DNA of 64,000 bases, taken from NCBI RefSeq assembly GCF_004403185.1, contig NZ_SOHJ01000002.1, positions 300,037 to 364,036 on the forward strand. Direction: 5' to 3'. The notes under the pieces are model-generated. The model was not told the origin of the DNA and ran no database searches. It worked only from the letters and a program-made list of their open reading frames with translations. Position 1 is the stretch's first letter; each line of letters opens with the position of its first letter. The position numbers and the translations under genes were made by a program. This DNA comes from Cryobacterium suzukii (GTDB lineage Bacteria; Actinomycetota; Actinomycetes; Actinomycetales; Microbacteriaceae). Below are positions 17,743-27,040 of this stretch, in pieces.

Positions 17743-18345
17743 ATGGCCGACCCGACACCCACTAACGGTGTATTTGACCGACTGCTGAAGGACCGCATTA
17801 TCTGGCTCGGCTCAGAGGTCCGTGATGAAAACGCCAATGAGATCTGCGCCAAGATCCTGCTGCTGGCAGCCGAGGACTCAAAGCGCGACATCTACTTGTA
17901 CATCAACTCTCCCGGTGGTTCGATCACCGCCGGAATGGCGATCTACGACACGATGCAGTTCGTACCCAACGACATCGTTACGGTCGGCATCGGAATGGCG
18001 GCCTCGATGGGCCAGTTCCTGCTCACCTCCGGTACCAAGGGCAAGCGGTACATAACCCCGAACGCTCGCGTGCTTCTGCACCAGCCGTCGGGCGGATTTG
18101 GTGGCACGGCGGCCGACATCCAGACTCAGGCGCGCCTCATCCTCGATATGAAGCAGCGCCTGTCGGAGATCACAGCCGCGCAGACCGGCAAGACCCCCGA
18201 ACAGATCAACGCTGACGGTGACCGCGACAACTGGTTCAGCGCCCAGGAAGCCCTCGAGTACGGTTTCGTCGACCACCTCCGCGCATCCGCTTCGGATGTC
18301 ATCGGCGGCGGCGGCACCGATCCCGACGCCGACGCCAACAAGTAG
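17743..18345 (+). CDS. clpP1: ATP-dependent Clp protease proteolytic subunit 1
   Basis: Serine peptidase subunit of the Clp protease in the cytosol. 200 aa, with [12 protein letters not shown], catalytic Ser 88 in GMAASMGQ, and His 113 in LLHQPSGG. The third residue Asp is expected in the region after the QTGKTPEQI helix. In actinobacteria ClpP1 and ClpP2 form a mixed two-ring complex that is essential. ATG 17743 has an ACGGAG ribosome site. clpP2 follows after 27 bases, with its own AGGAAG site, and the two are certainly one unit. Confidence 0.97.
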   Translation: MADPTPTNGVFDRLLKDRIIWLGSEVRDENANEICAKILLLAAEDSKRDIYLYINSPGGSITAGMAIYDTMQFVPNDIVTVGIGMAASMGQFLLTSGTKGKRYITPNARVLLHQPSGGFGGTAADIQTQARLILDMKQRLSEITAAQTGKTPEQINADGDRDNWFSAQEALEYGFVDHLRASASDVIGGGGTDPDADANK

Positions 18346-18372
18346 TCCGCCGAAACTGAACAGGAAGAAATC

Positions 18373-19056
18373 ATGACTATCCCCACATTCGGTGGAACGG
18401 CCTACAGCTCGATGGGCGGCTCGACCAAGAGCGCGCCCGAATCGCGCTACATCCTCCCCACCTTTGAAGAGCGCACCGCCTACGGATACAAGCGCCAGGA
18501 CCCGTACGCCAAGTTGTTCGAAGACCGCATCATCTTTCTCGGTGTGCAGGTTGACGACGCCTCGGCCGATGACGTGATGGCCCAGCTCCTTGTGCTGGAG
18601 AGCCAGGACCCGGACCGCGACATCACCATGTACATCAACTCGCCCGGTGGATCGTTCACCGCCATGACGGCGATTTACGACACCATGCAGTACATTCGTC
18701 CGCACGTGATGACGGTCTGCCTCGGTCAGGCGGCATCCGCCGCTGCCGTGCTGCTGGCCGGCGGCACCGCGGGCAAACGTCTCGCCCTGCCGAACGCGCG
18801 CATCCTCATTCACCAGCCCTCGGTTGGCGGCCAGGGCGGTGGCCAGGCCTCGGACATCGAGATTCAGGCGGCTGAGATTCTGCGCATGCGGGTCTGGCTC
18901 GAAGAGACCCTCGCGCACCACTCCAACCGGAGCGTTGAGCAGGTCAACAAGGACATCGACCGCGACAAGATCATGAGCGCGGCCGAGGCCCTCGAATACG
19001 GCCTCATCGACCAGGTTCTGACCAGCCGCAAGAACCTTCCGATGCTGGTTAAGTAG
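18373..19056 (+). CDS. clpP2: ATP-dependent Clp protease proteolytic subunit 2
   Basis: Second peptidase subunit. 227 aa including a longer N-terminal part of about 40 residues that is probably processed. It has [12 protein letters not shown], catalytic Ser 122 in [10 protein letters not shown] and His 147 in LIHQPSVGG. In Mycobacterium ClpP1P2, it is the ClpP2 ring that docks the ATPase partner ClpX or ClpC1. The gene is paired with clpP1 and followed by a hairpin, so clpX downstream probably has its own promoter. Confidence 0.97.
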   Translation: MTIPTFGGTAYSSMGGSTKSAPESRYILPTFEERTAYGYKRQDPYAKLFEDRIIFLGVQVDDASADDVMAQLLVLESQDPDRDITMYINSPGGSFTAMTAIYDTMQYIRPHVMTVCLGQAASAAAVLLAGGTAGKRLALPNARILIHQPSVGGQGGGQASDIEIQAAEILRMRVWLEETLAHHSNRSVEQVNKDIDRDKIMSAAEALEYGLIDQVLTSRKNLPMLVK

Positions 19057-19076
19057 TCTGAGCCCTAAACACCGGT

Positions 19077-19108
19077 ACGGCGCGTCGCCTTCGGGCGCCG
19101 CGCCGTTT
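19077..19108 (+). terminator. Terminator after clpP2
   Basis: Stem ACGGCGCG/CGCGCCGT extended by CGCC/GGCG around a TTCG loop (one internal mismatch), followed by a short T-run. Confidence 0.75.
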
Positions 19109-19187
19109 CGGTTTGTGGCGCGCTGCACGCAAGTGTCGTACGCACAGGCTAGGCTCAATTGCAGCGAGACCAATGGAGGAGGCTGAC

Positions 19188-20465
19188 ATGGCCCGAATCG
19201 GTGAAAGTGCCGACCTGCTCAAGTGTTCCTTCTGCGGAAAGAGCCAGAAGCAGGTACAACAGCTCATCGCTGGCCCCGGGGTGTACATCTGCGACGAATG
19301 CGTCGAGCTGTGCAACGAGATCATTGAGGAGCGACTGGCTGAGGCCGGCTCTGAAGCCACGGCCGGTGAGTTCGACCTCCCCAAGCCCAAAGAAATCTTC
19401 GGCTTCCTCGAGGAATACGTCATTGGCCAGGAACCCGCTAAGCGTGCTCTCGCCGTTGCCGTCTACAATCACTACAAGCGTGTGCGGTCACGTGCCACGC
19501 TCACCGCTGCCGAGGCTATCCACGACGACGTCGAGATCGCCAAGTCCAACATTCTGCTCATCGGCCCGACCGGGTGCGGCAAGACCTATCTCGCCCAGAC
19601 CCTCGCCAAGCGCCTCAACGTTCCCTTTGCCGTAGCGGATGCGACGGCCCTGACCGAGGCCGGTTACGTTGGCGAAGACGTCGAAAACATTCTGCTGAAG
19701 CTCATCCAGGCTGCTGACTACGACGTCAAACGCGCCGAGACCGGCATTATCTACATCGACGAGATCGACAAGATCGCCCGCAAGGCTGAAAACCCGTCGA
19801 TCACCCGCGATGTTTCGGGTGAAGGCGTGCAGCAGGCGCTGTTGAAGATTCTCGAGGGCACGATCGCGTCCGTTCCTCCGCAGGGTGGGCGTAAGCATCC
19901 GCACCAGGAATTCATTCAGATCGATACGACAAACGTGCTGTTCATCGTGGCCGGCGCTTTCGCCGGGCTCGAGGACATCATCTCGTCCCGCGCCGGCAAG
20001 AAGGGCATCGGTTTCGGGGCGCCCCTACACATCAAGGGCGACGACATCAACCTGTTTAGTGAGGTTCTGCCCGAAGACCTGCACAAGTTCGGGCTGATTC
20101 CCGAGTTCATCGGTCGCCTTCCCGTTGTCACGACGGTCACGCAGCTCGATCAGGTGGCACTCATGCAGATTCTGACCGTGCCCAAGAATGCGCTCGTGCG
20201 GCAGTACCAGCGCATGTTCGAGCTCGACGGCGTAGAGCTCGAGTTCGAGCAGCCGGCACTCGAAGCCATCGCCGACCTCGCGGTACTTCGCAAGACTGGG
20301 GCCAGGGGCCTGCGAGCCATTCTCGAAGAGGTACTCGGCCCGGTCATGTTCGAGGTGCCCTCGAGCACCGACGTGGAACGCGTTATTATCACTCGCGACA
20401 CGGTACTGAACAACGCGCCCGCTGAGATGGTGCTGCACAAGACCCGGCAGGTGAAGTCGGCCTAA
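19188..20465 (+). CDS. clpX: ATP-dependent Clp protease ATP-binding subunit ClpX
   Basis: Hexameric unfoldase that feeds substrates to ClpP1P2. 425 aa. The N-terminal zinc domain has Cys 13, 16, 35 and 38; Walker A GPTGCGKT is at about 126-133; Walker B is [11 protein letters not shown]; the sensor-2 region has [11 protein letters not shown]. The start ATG 19188 follows GGAGGAGG and gives [16 protein letters not shown]; a longer reading frame upstream is not conserved. It is separated from clpP2 by a terminator-like hairpin and about 80 bases. Confidence 0.97.
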   Translation: MARIGESADLLKCSFCGKSQKQVQQLIAGPGVYICDECVELCNEIIEERLAEAGSEATAGEFDLPKPKEIFGFLEEYVIGQEPAKRALAVAVYNHYKRVRSRATLTAAEAIHDDVEIAKSNILLIGPTGCGKTYLAQTLAKRLNVPFAVADATALTEAGYVGEDVENILLKLIQAADYDVKRAETGIIYIDEIDKIARKAENPSITRDVSGEGVQQALLKILEGTIASVPPQGGRKHPHQEFIQIDTTNVLFIVAGAFAGLEDIISSRAGKKGIGFGAPLHIKGDDINLFSEVLPEDLHKFGLIPEFIGRLPVVTTVTQLDQVALMQILTVPKNALVRQYQRMFELDGVELEFEQPALEAIADLAVLRKTGARGLRAILEEVLGPVMFEVPSSTDVERVIITRDTVLNNAPAEMVLHKTRQVKSA

Positions 20466-20493
20466 GGGGATGTGGACCGCGGCGGTTCAGCGC

Positions 20494-21264
20494 TCACGGA
20501 GAGGCGAGCGCACGCTTAGTAGCCTTGTCTCCGGTCCGGGCAAATCGAGTGCGAATCAAGATTCCGTCCGCCGTGCGTTCAATGCTCAACGCTGACAACG
20601 CGGCGGCCAGCGCGAGGAAAGCGCCCGTCACCTCGAGTCCCTCTTCGAAAGCGACCATGACGTGGTAGGGCAAGCTGGCTCGTGCGAGATCGTTGGCTTG
20701 TCCGCCGACCACGATGCCGCCGATGGCCTCGAAACCGACAGCACCGAGCAAGAAAATGATGCCAGCGACGACGAGACGGCGCCGGAGCTGTCGATTGATT
20801 CTCTTGGCGATCCAGAGAACGATCAGGCCGACAATAACGGCCAACGGCACACCGACGGTGAGCCACGCGAATGTGAAACGGCCACCGAGATCGAAGCGCG
20901 CGAGCTTTTCATGAAGCTGGGCGATCTCGTCGGCCGAGAGCGCGACGGCCACGGCAGCGAGTAGAAAATAGGGCACACCACTTGCACTCTCATTGCGAAC
21001 AGCGAACCCGACAGCGGCCAGGGAGAGCCCAATGGCGGCCAAGAGCAGCCCGGACGCCCACGCCCACAGGTTCGCTTCACCATCAGCATAGATCAGGCTC
21101 GCCAGCGCGCTGAGCACGTCCCAGCCCGGGGTCGTGCGCTCGAGGTTCGCGCGGAGGTAGTGCGCGACGAATCCGACCACGAGCATGACTGTAAAACCGA
21201 TGGCGGTGACCCAGAGAAGCCGCCGCCGACTCGTGCCCGGAAAGGTATCTCTCGTGATGTCCAT
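20494..21264 (-). CDS. Multi-pass membrane protein, function unknown
   Basis: A 256-aa protein with about six hydrophobic helices (first at about 15-35) and an acidic-basic soluble C-terminus (RTADGILIRTRFARTG). Between helices it carries SADEIAQLHEKLARF, a conserved-looking polar segment. I recognise no transporter or enzyme motif. Two starts are possible, TTG 21270 and ATG 21264, 6 bases apart; I chose ATG. The gene converges on clpX with 28 bases between the stop codons. Confidence 0.7.
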   Translation of the reverse strand: MDITRDTFPGTSRRRLLWVTAIGFTVMLVVGFVAHYLRANLERTTPGWDVLSALASLIYADGEANLWAWASGLLLAAIGLSLAAVGFAVRNESASGVPYFLLAAVAVALSADEIAQLHEKLARFDLGGRFTFAWLTVGVPLAVIVGLIVLWIAKRINRQLRRRLVVAGIIFLLGAVGFEAIGGIVVGGQANDLARASLPYHVMVAFEEGLEVTGAFLALAAALSALSIERTADGILIRTRFARTGDKATKRALASP

Positions 21265-21414
21265 AGGCAAGGACCCTATAACCCGCGAACGCGTTGTGCA
21301 TCCCCAACACGGGGGGTGACCGAACGTTGACCCCCATCCTCCGCAATCGTGGCGTGTTGAGGGTCGGCGGACGAGTCGAGCAGAGTTGGTGGCGCTGCGC
21401 GGAAGGTGCGCGCC

Positions 21415-23478
21415 CTAGTTGAGGCCGCGTCGATCGAGCAGCGGCTGCAGGTCGGCGTCGCGGCCTCGCCAGGACCGGTAGGCCTCGAGTGGATCCTTGG
21501 TGCCGCCGACTCCGAGTAGGCGATCACGAAAACGATCGCCGTTGGCGCGGGTCAGGCCGCCATGCTCCCTAAACCATTCGACGGTATCGGCGTCGAGCAC
21601 CTCGCTCCAGATGTAGGAGTAGTACCCGGCGTCGTACCCTCCCGAAAACGTGTGGGCGAAGTAGGTGCTCGCGTAGCGGGTGGGAACAGCCGGATTGTCG
21701 AGTCCAACGGAGGCGAGGGCATCCGCTTCGAAACGGGCAACGTCGGTGACGGTCGTTTCGGCGTCAATGCGGTGCCAGGCCTGGTCGAGGAGTGCTGCGG
21801 CGAGGTACTCGCTAGTCAGGAAGCCCTCGTTGAAAGCCGATGATGCCTGGATGCGGTCCACCAGCTGCTGCGGCATCGCCTCACCGGTCTGGTAATGGCG
21901 GGCGTAGTTGGCGAGAACTTCCGGCCAGAGCATCCACATCTCGTTGACCTGGCTGGGAAATTCCACGAAGTCCCGATAGACATTGGTGCCGGAGAACTTG
22001 GGATAGGTAGCGCGGGCCAGGAGCCCGTGCAGGGCATGACCGAATTCGTGGAACAGAGTGGTGACCTGGTCGTACGTGAGCAGAGTCGGCTGGCCGGCAG
22101 CAGGCTTCGACACGTTGAGGTTATTGCAGACCACGGTCGTATCGGTGCCGAGCAGCGCTGACTGCGAGACCAGGGCGTTCATCCACGCGCCGCCGCGCTT
22201 GGAATCGCGGGTATAGAAGTCGCCGATGTATAGACCGAGTGCAGCGCCGTCTTCAGTCGTGACCTCGAAGACACGCGATTCGGGGTGCCAGCCGACCAGG
22301 TCGGGCCTCGCCGTGAAGGTCAGCCCGTAGAGCTGGTGGGCAGCGTAGAAGACCCCGTTGGTCAGTACGCTTTCGAGCTCGAAGTATGGGCGCATGGCCG
22401 CGGTGTCGACGTCGTACTTGGCGCGCCGCACTTTCTCGGTGTAGAACGCCCAGTCCCAGGCAGCCAGCTCGAAACCACTGCCCTCGGCGTCGACCACGGC
22501 CTGCAGATCGGCCTGTTCCACGCGGGCATTGCGAGCAGCGGCAGGCGCGAGACGCCCGAGCAAATCCCAGACTGCACCGGGGGTCTTGGCGGTTTCGTCG
22601 GCGGTCACATAGGCGGCATGGCTGTCAAACCCGAGCAGGCGGGCACGTTGGGCGCGCAGGTGGGTGATCTCAATCACGAGCGGCCGGTTGTCGTTGGCCG
22701 CTCCCGCCGCATCCGAGCGGATGCCGCGGGCTCGGCTCGCCGCGAGCAACCGTTCGCGCACCCCCCGGTCGGTGAGGCTCGCGAGATAGGGGTGCGAGGT
22801 GGGGAGTACGAGGCTGATCAGGTACTTGCCGTCGAGCTGGCGTTCCCGGGCGGCCTCGGCGGCCGCCGAGATCTCACCCTCCGTGAGCCCGTCGAGCTCG
22901 GCCACGTCGTCAATGATGAGGGCGAGTTCGTTGGTGTCGGCCAGCAGGTTCTTTTCGAAGCGGGTGGTGAGCGTCGACAGCCGTGAGTTGAAATCACGCA
23001 GGGCCTGCTTGTCGTCGTCACTCAGGCCGGCCCCGGCCAGCGTGAACTCGGTGAAATAGCGGTCGATGAGGTAGAGCGACTCGGCATCGAGTCCGAGGCT
23101 GGCACGCTGCTCGTGCACGGCGGCGAGGCGCGCGTAGAGGTCGGGATCGAGCCGGATCGCGTCGGCGTGAGCGGCCAGCAGCGGCGCGAGTTCTTCTTCG
23201 AGGTCGTTGGTGAAATCGCTGGAGTCGGACGAACTCCTGTTGAAGAAGACCTCGGAGACCCGGGCGAGCGTCTGGCCGCTGCGCTCGAGGGCGACCAGCG
23301 TATTGTCGAAAGTGGGGGCATCCGCTCTGCCGGTGATGGCGCTGACTTCGGCGAGCTGCTCGGTCATGCCCTGCAGAAAAGCCGGCCGATAGTGTTCGTC
23401 GGTAATGGAAGCGAAGGGCGGCAGCTGGTAGGGAAGCGTGCTGCGGGTGAAAAAGGGGTTGTTCGCGGTGGAAGCCAT
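21415..23478 (-). CDS. dcp: Peptidyl-dipeptidase / oligopeptidase (M3 family)
   Basis: Cytosolic zinc peptidase of 687 aa that degrades oligopeptides, probably releasing C-terminal dipeptides. The M3 zinc signature FHEFGHALHGLLA is present with the third ligand Glu about 25 residues later (in FVEFPSQVNEMW). The start MASTANNPFF...LPYQLPPF fits the Dcp branch and the length is typical. Dcp is preferred over PrlC/OpdA from the N-terminus and the C-terminal GGYDAGYYSYIWSEVLDAD segment. ATG 23478 has a leaderless-type -10 upstream. The 174 bases beyond it (23479-23652) hold no gene that I can support. Confidence 0.92.
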   Translation of the reverse strand: MASTANNPFFTRSTLPYQLPPFASITDEHYRPAFLQGMTEQLAEVSAITGRADAPTFDNTLVALERSGQTLARVSEVFFNRSSSDSSDFTNDLEEELAPLLAAHADAIRLDPDLYARLAAVHEQRASLGLDAESLYLIDRYFTEFTLAGAGLSDDDKQALRDFNSRLSTLTTRFEKNLLADTNELALIIDDVAELDGLTEGEISAAAEAARERQLDGKYLISLVLPTSHPYLASLTDRGVRERLLAASRARGIRSDAAGAANDNRPLVIEITHLRAQRARLLGFDSHAAYVTADETAKTPGAVWDLLGRLAPAAARNARVEQADLQAVVDAEGSGFELAAWDWAFYTEKVRRAKYDVDTAAMRPYFELESVLTNGVFYAAHQLYGLTFTARPDLVGWHPESRVFEVTTEDGAALGLYIGDFYTRDSKRGGAWMNALVSQSALLGTDTTVVCNNLNVSKPAAGQPTLLTYDQVTTLFHEFGHALHGLLARATYPKFSGTNVYRDFVEFPSQVNEMWMLWPEVLANYARHYQTGEAMPQQLVDRIQASSAFNEGFLTSEYLAAALLDQAWHRIDAETTVTDVARFEADALASVGLDNPAVPTRYASTYFAHTFSGGYDAGYYSYIWSEVLDADTVEWFREHGGLTRANGDRFRDRLLGVGGTKDPLEAYRSWRGRDADLQPLLDRRGLN

Positions 23479-23484
23479 GCGTCC

Positions 23485-23490
23485 ACACTA
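23485..23490 (-). promoter_or_regulatory. -10 element of a leaderless dcp promoter
   Basis: On the minus strand TAGTGT, then GGACGC, then ATG 23478; no Shine-Dalgarno. Confidence 0.45.
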
Positions 23491-23652
23491 GCCAAGTGGC
23501 TGACCCGGACGTGCGTGGCGAGAATTCGCACGGCCCGATCAAGCGCCCAGAGCGCCACTTCGCCGGCCGCGAAGGCGCCGATGTTGCGCAGCATGATTGA
23601 GCGGGCGAACCTGCGGACGGTCAACGTATCATCGCGCAGCTACACGTGAGCC

Positions 23653-23922
23653 CTAAATCCATTCCTCGTCATCGTCATCGACGTTGGTCGATGGCTGCGT
23701 GATGGTGGCGCTGTCGTCGACCGGATTGAACCGAATGATGGTGCCATCATCGAGCTCGATCACCGGTTTCGATTCCAGCCAGGTCAGGGTCCAGCGCCAG
23801 GTACTGGTGTCGACGGCCAGCTCCGTGAGGTCTTCTTCAACCGCTCGCACGGCGATTTCAACAACGTGCGGCAGCCCCGTCGGCAGGGTGCCGCCGAGGG
23901 TCCATCGGGTGCCTAACTGCAT
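23653..23922 (-). CDS. Small conserved-looking protein, function unknown
   Basis: 89 aa, soluble. The middle part alternates hydrophobic and charged residues (EIAVRAVEEDLTELAVDTSTWRW... in two pieces) and the C-terminus is very acidic (VDDDDEEWI). It starts 3 bases after the stop of the GNAT gene, making it the third gene of the valS unit. I see no known domain. Its tight coupling to the two upstream genes and good codon use support it being real. Confidence 0.65.
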   Translation of the reverse strand: MQLGTRWTLGGTLPTGLPHVVEIAVRAVEEDLTELAVDTSTWRWTLTWLESKPVIELDDGTIIRFNPVDDSATITQPSTNVDDDDEEWI

Positions 23923-23925
23923 AAT

Positions 23926-24372
23926 CTAGACGTCGATCTCGTAGGTGACCCAGTCGGTACGCGTTCCGAGCTGGTCGTAGAGCACCTGCGCGGTTGCGTT
24001 GTCGGCGGCGGTCAGAAGCTGAATCTGGGCCAGCTGGTGCGCCCGGGCATAGTCTTTCGTGAATTCCATCAATAGGGTTCCGACGCCCTCACCGCGCGCG
24101 TCCTCAGCCACATAAAGGTCGTCCAGGAACAGAGCCAGGTCGCCGCTGAGGGTGCGCGGAACACTGCGGTAGTGTGCCAAACCGACAAAGTCACCATTGT
24201 CGTTGACCGCCACGGCACCGGAGAGGGCGTTGTTCGTGTCGATAATCCAGCTCCACACCTGCAGGGCTTTCTCATCGGTCAGTTCGCTCTCGTAGAACGC
24301 GCTGTAGCCCTCGAAGAGGCCCAGCCAGGCGAAAAAGTCCTTATCGCCCAGTGGGCGCACGGTCACAGACAT
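23926..24372 (-). CDS. GNAT family N-acetyltransferase
   Basis: 148 aa. Beta4-alpha3 carries the acetyl-CoA loop in the form DLYVAEDARGEGVGTLLMEF (R-G-x-G-V-G), followed by LLTAADNATAQVLYDQLG, the usual end of the fold. The start VTVRPLGDKDFFAW is typical of small-molecule acetyltransferases. The substrate is unknown. ATG 24372 follows GGAGACC and lies 8 bases after the valS stop, so it is probably translated from the valS message. Confidence 0.88.
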   Translation of the reverse strand: MSVTVRPLGDKDFFAWLGLFEGYSAFYESELTDEKALQVWSWIIDTNNALSGAVAVNDNGDFVGLAHYRSVPRTLSGDLALFLDDLYVAEDARGEGVGTLLMEFTKDYARAHQLAQIQLLTAADNATAQVLYDQLGTRTDWVTYEIDV

Positions 24373-24380
24373 CTGGTCTC

Positions 24381-26975
24381 CTAACTTTCCAACACGGTGG
24401 CGAACACGATGTCGGTCACAGCGAGTTCGCTGCCATCGACAAAGTTCAGATTGTGAATGCGACCGACCGCCTTAAGATCAGCGGCGGCCAGGGTCAGCAG
24501 GGCAATTTCGGCGGGTGCACCGCATATTGTTGCGGAATCCACCTCGGACTTTTGCGACGCTTTCGCATCCGTTTTGGCACGACGGATGCCAGTCAAAGCG
24601 CGGCTGGCCAGATCGAGCAGGGCGATGTTGCCGGTGGCGACCTCGTCGCTGCCGAGCAGGTCGGCCGCGACCGGCCACGGTGCGGTGTGCACCGAGCCGT
24701 CGTTCGACCAGGACCAGGCTTCTTCGGTCGCGAACGGAACGAACGGCGCGAACAGCCGCAGCAGGGTGGCCAGTGCGGTGCGCAGCGCAGCTACGGCGGA
24801 AGCCTGGCCTGGTCCGGGCTCGCCGTACGCGCGCTCTTTCACCAGCTCGAGGTAGTCGTCGCAGAAGGTCCAGAAGAAGCTCTCCGTGGTCTCCAGCGCG
24901 CGTGCGTGGTCGTAGTTTTCGAACGCGGTCGTGGCCTGGGCGACGACCGCGGTGAGCCCGGCGAGCATGCTCTGGTCGACTGGTTCGGTGATCGGGGCCG
25001 TACTGCTGCCCTGCGACATGGAGACGAACTTGCTCGCGTTGAGAATCTTGATGGCGAGGCGACGGCCGATCTTGATCTGCGTCGGGTTCTGGGGGTCGAA
25101 GGCCGCGTCGGTGCCCAGGCGCGAGGATGCCGCCCAGTAGCGAACCGCGTCGGATCCATGCTTTTCGAGCATATCGGCCGGGGTGACCACGTTGCCCTTC
25201 GACTTCGACATCTTCTTGCGGTCGGGGTCGACGATGAATCCGCTGAGCGCGGCATGCTGCCACGGTGCCACACCGTGTTGCTGCTCGGCGCGCAGCACCG
25301 TGGAGAACAACCAGGTGCGAATGATGTCCTGGCCCTGCGGGCGCAGTGAATAGGGGAAGACCAGCTGGAACAGTTCCGGGTCTCGCTCCCAGCCACCGGC
25401 AAGTTGCGGAGTCAGCGAGGAGGTGGCCCAGGTGTCCATGACGTCGACTTCGCCGACAAATCCGCCGGCCTCGCCACGCTGGCTCTCGGTATAGCCGGGC
25501 GCGGGATCCGAGGACGGGTCAACCGGCAGCAGGTCGCGGGTGGCGACAATGGGCTGGTCGAACACAGGGTTGGCGTCGGTGTCGAGCGGGTACCAGACTG
25601 GCAGGGGCACGCCGAAGAAACGCTGGCGGGAGATCAGCCAGTCGCCGGTGAGTCCATTCACCCAATTCTCGTAGCGCACCTTCATGAATTCAGGGTGCCA
25701 GGCCAGCTCGGTACCGTGCTCGAGCAGTCGCGCGCGCAGCTTTTCGTCGCGGGCGCCGTTGCGGATGTACCACTGGCGAGTGGAGACGATTTCGAGTGGC
25801 TTGTCGCCCTTTTCGAAGAACTTGACGGCGTGCACGATCGGCTTCGGGTCACCGATGAGGTCGCCGCTGGCTTTCAAAAGCTCAACCACGGCGGCCTTCG
25901 CGCCGAACACGGTCTTGCCGGCGAGCTGCGCATACGCGTCGCGGCCGACGAGGGAGGTGATCGCCTCCGGTGCTTCGGCGATGATGCGACCATCGAAACC
26001 CATGATGGCGCGGTTGGGCAGGTCGAGTTCGCGCCACCAGACCACGTCGGTCAGATCGCCGAAGGTACAGATCATGGCGATTCCTGAACCCTTGTCCTTC
26101 TGGGCGAGGTGGTGCGCGAGCACGGGAACCTCCACACCGAAAACAGGGGTGGTGACCGTGGTGCCGAATAGGTGCTTGTAACGTTCGTCATCGGGATGCG
26201 CGACGAGGGCAACGCAGGCCGGGAGAAGTTCGGGCCGGGTCGTCTCGATCTCGATCGTGCTGCCGGCGTTCTGGTGAAAGGACACCCGGTGGTACGCGGC
26301 GGGCATGTCCTTGTCTTCGAGTTCGGCCTGGGCCACAGCGGTGCGAAAAGTGACGTCCCAGAGGGTCGGCGCCATGGCCTGGTACGCCTCGCCGCGTTCG
26401 ATGTTGCCGAGAAAGGCGAGCTGCGAGGTGAACAGTGCCTCCTGGCCGATGGTGCGATAGGTCTGGGTCCAGTCGACACTCAGGCCGAGGGTGCGCCACA
26501 GGGCTTCGAACTGCTTCTCATCTTCTTTGGTGAGGGTTTCGCAGAGTTCGATGAAGTTGCGGCGGCTGATCGGAAGCTGGTCGGCAGCTTTTGAGCTCTT
26601 GCCGTCTCCACCTTCGAACGGTGGAACAAAGTTCTCGGTGTAGCCCAGCGAGGGGTCGCAGCGCACGCCGTAATAGTTCTGCACTCGACGTTCAGTGGGC
26701 AGACCGTTGTCGTCCCAGCCCATTGGGTAAAACACGTTCTTGCCGCGCATCCGCTGAAAACGGGCGACGACATCGGTGTGGGTGTACGAGAAAACGTGGC
26801 CGATGTGCAGCGAGCCCGACGCGGTCGGCGGGGGAGTGTCGATCGAGTAGATCGTCTCGCGGGTGGCGCTCTCACGTGCAAAGCGGTAGGTGCCGTCGGT
26901 TTCCCAGCGGGATTCCCACTTGGCTTCGAGCCCTTCGAGCGCAGGCTTTTCGGGGACGCGGTCGGCGTGGGTCAT
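24381..26975 (-). CDS. valS: Valine--tRNA ligase
   Basis: Charges tRNA-Val with valine. 864 aa. HIGH-type motif in PPPTASGSLHIGH at about residues 48-60, KMSKS in KKMSKSKGNV, and the editing domain between them. It follows the actinobacterial form, which lacks the long C-terminal coiled coil of E. coli ValRS. ATG 26975 with GGAGAG upstream is chosen; a 20-residue in-frame extension has no conserved sequence. The leader (26976-27040) is only 65 bases to the next gene, which reads the same way, and I see no T-box in it. Confidence 0.97.
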   Translation of the reverse strand: MTHADRVPEKPALEGLEAKWESRWETDGTYRFARESATRETIYSIDTPPPTASGSLHIGHVFSYTHTDVVARFQRMRGKNVFYPMGWDDNGLPTERRVQNYYGVRCDPSLGYTENFVPPFEGGDGKSSKAADQLPISRRNFIELCETLTKEDEKQFEALWRTLGLSVDWTQTYRTIGQEALFTSQLAFLGNIERGEAYQAMAPTLWDVTFRTAVAQAELEDKDMPAAYHRVSFHQNAGSTIEIETTRPELLPACVALVAHPDDERYKHLFGTTVTTPVFGVEVPVLAHHLAQKDKGSGIAMICTFGDLTDVVWWRELDLPNRAIMGFDGRIIAEAPEAITSLVGRDAYAQLAGKTVFGAKAAVVELLKASGDLIGDPKPIVHAVKFFEKGDKPLEIVSTRQWYIRNGARDEKLRARLLEHGTELAWHPEFMKVRYENWVNGLTGDWLISRQRFFGVPLPVWYPLDTDANPVFDQPIVATRDLLPVDPSSDPAPGYTESQRGEAGGFVGEVDVMDTWATSSLTPQLAGGWERDPELFQLVFPYSLRPQGQDIIRTWLFSTVLRAEQQHGVAPWQHAALSGFIVDPDRKKMSKSKGNVVTPADMLEKHGSDAVRYWAASSRLGTDAAFDPQNPTQIKIGRRLAIKILNASKFVSMSQGSSTAPITEPVDQSMLAGLTAVVAQATTAFENYDHARALETTESFFWTFCDDYLELVKERAYGEPGPGQASAVAALRTALATLLRLFAPFVPFATEEAWSWSNDGSVHTAPWPVAADLLGSDEVATGNIALLDLASRALTGIRRAKTDAKASQKSEVDSATICGAPAEIALLTLAAADLKAVGRIHNLNFVDGSELAVTDIVFATVLES

Positions 26976-27040
26976 AACTCTCCGGTTCGGTGTATTCGGC
27001 ACCGTGTCGATGGTGAGGTGCCCTAGTGTTCGCATCCAAT

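Noticed and set aside
17878..19173. A 431-residue open frame on the minus strand
   Set aside because: Antisense to clpP1 and clpP2, which are beyond doubt.
23479..23652. Possible small gene between dcp and the 89-aa protein gene
   Set aside because: A minus-strand frame with a hydrophobic stretch exists but it runs into dcp out of frame, has no ribosome site and matches nothing I know.
26976..27040. T-box before valS
   Set aside because: The gap is only 65 bases and lacks a TGGTACCGCGG-type core.
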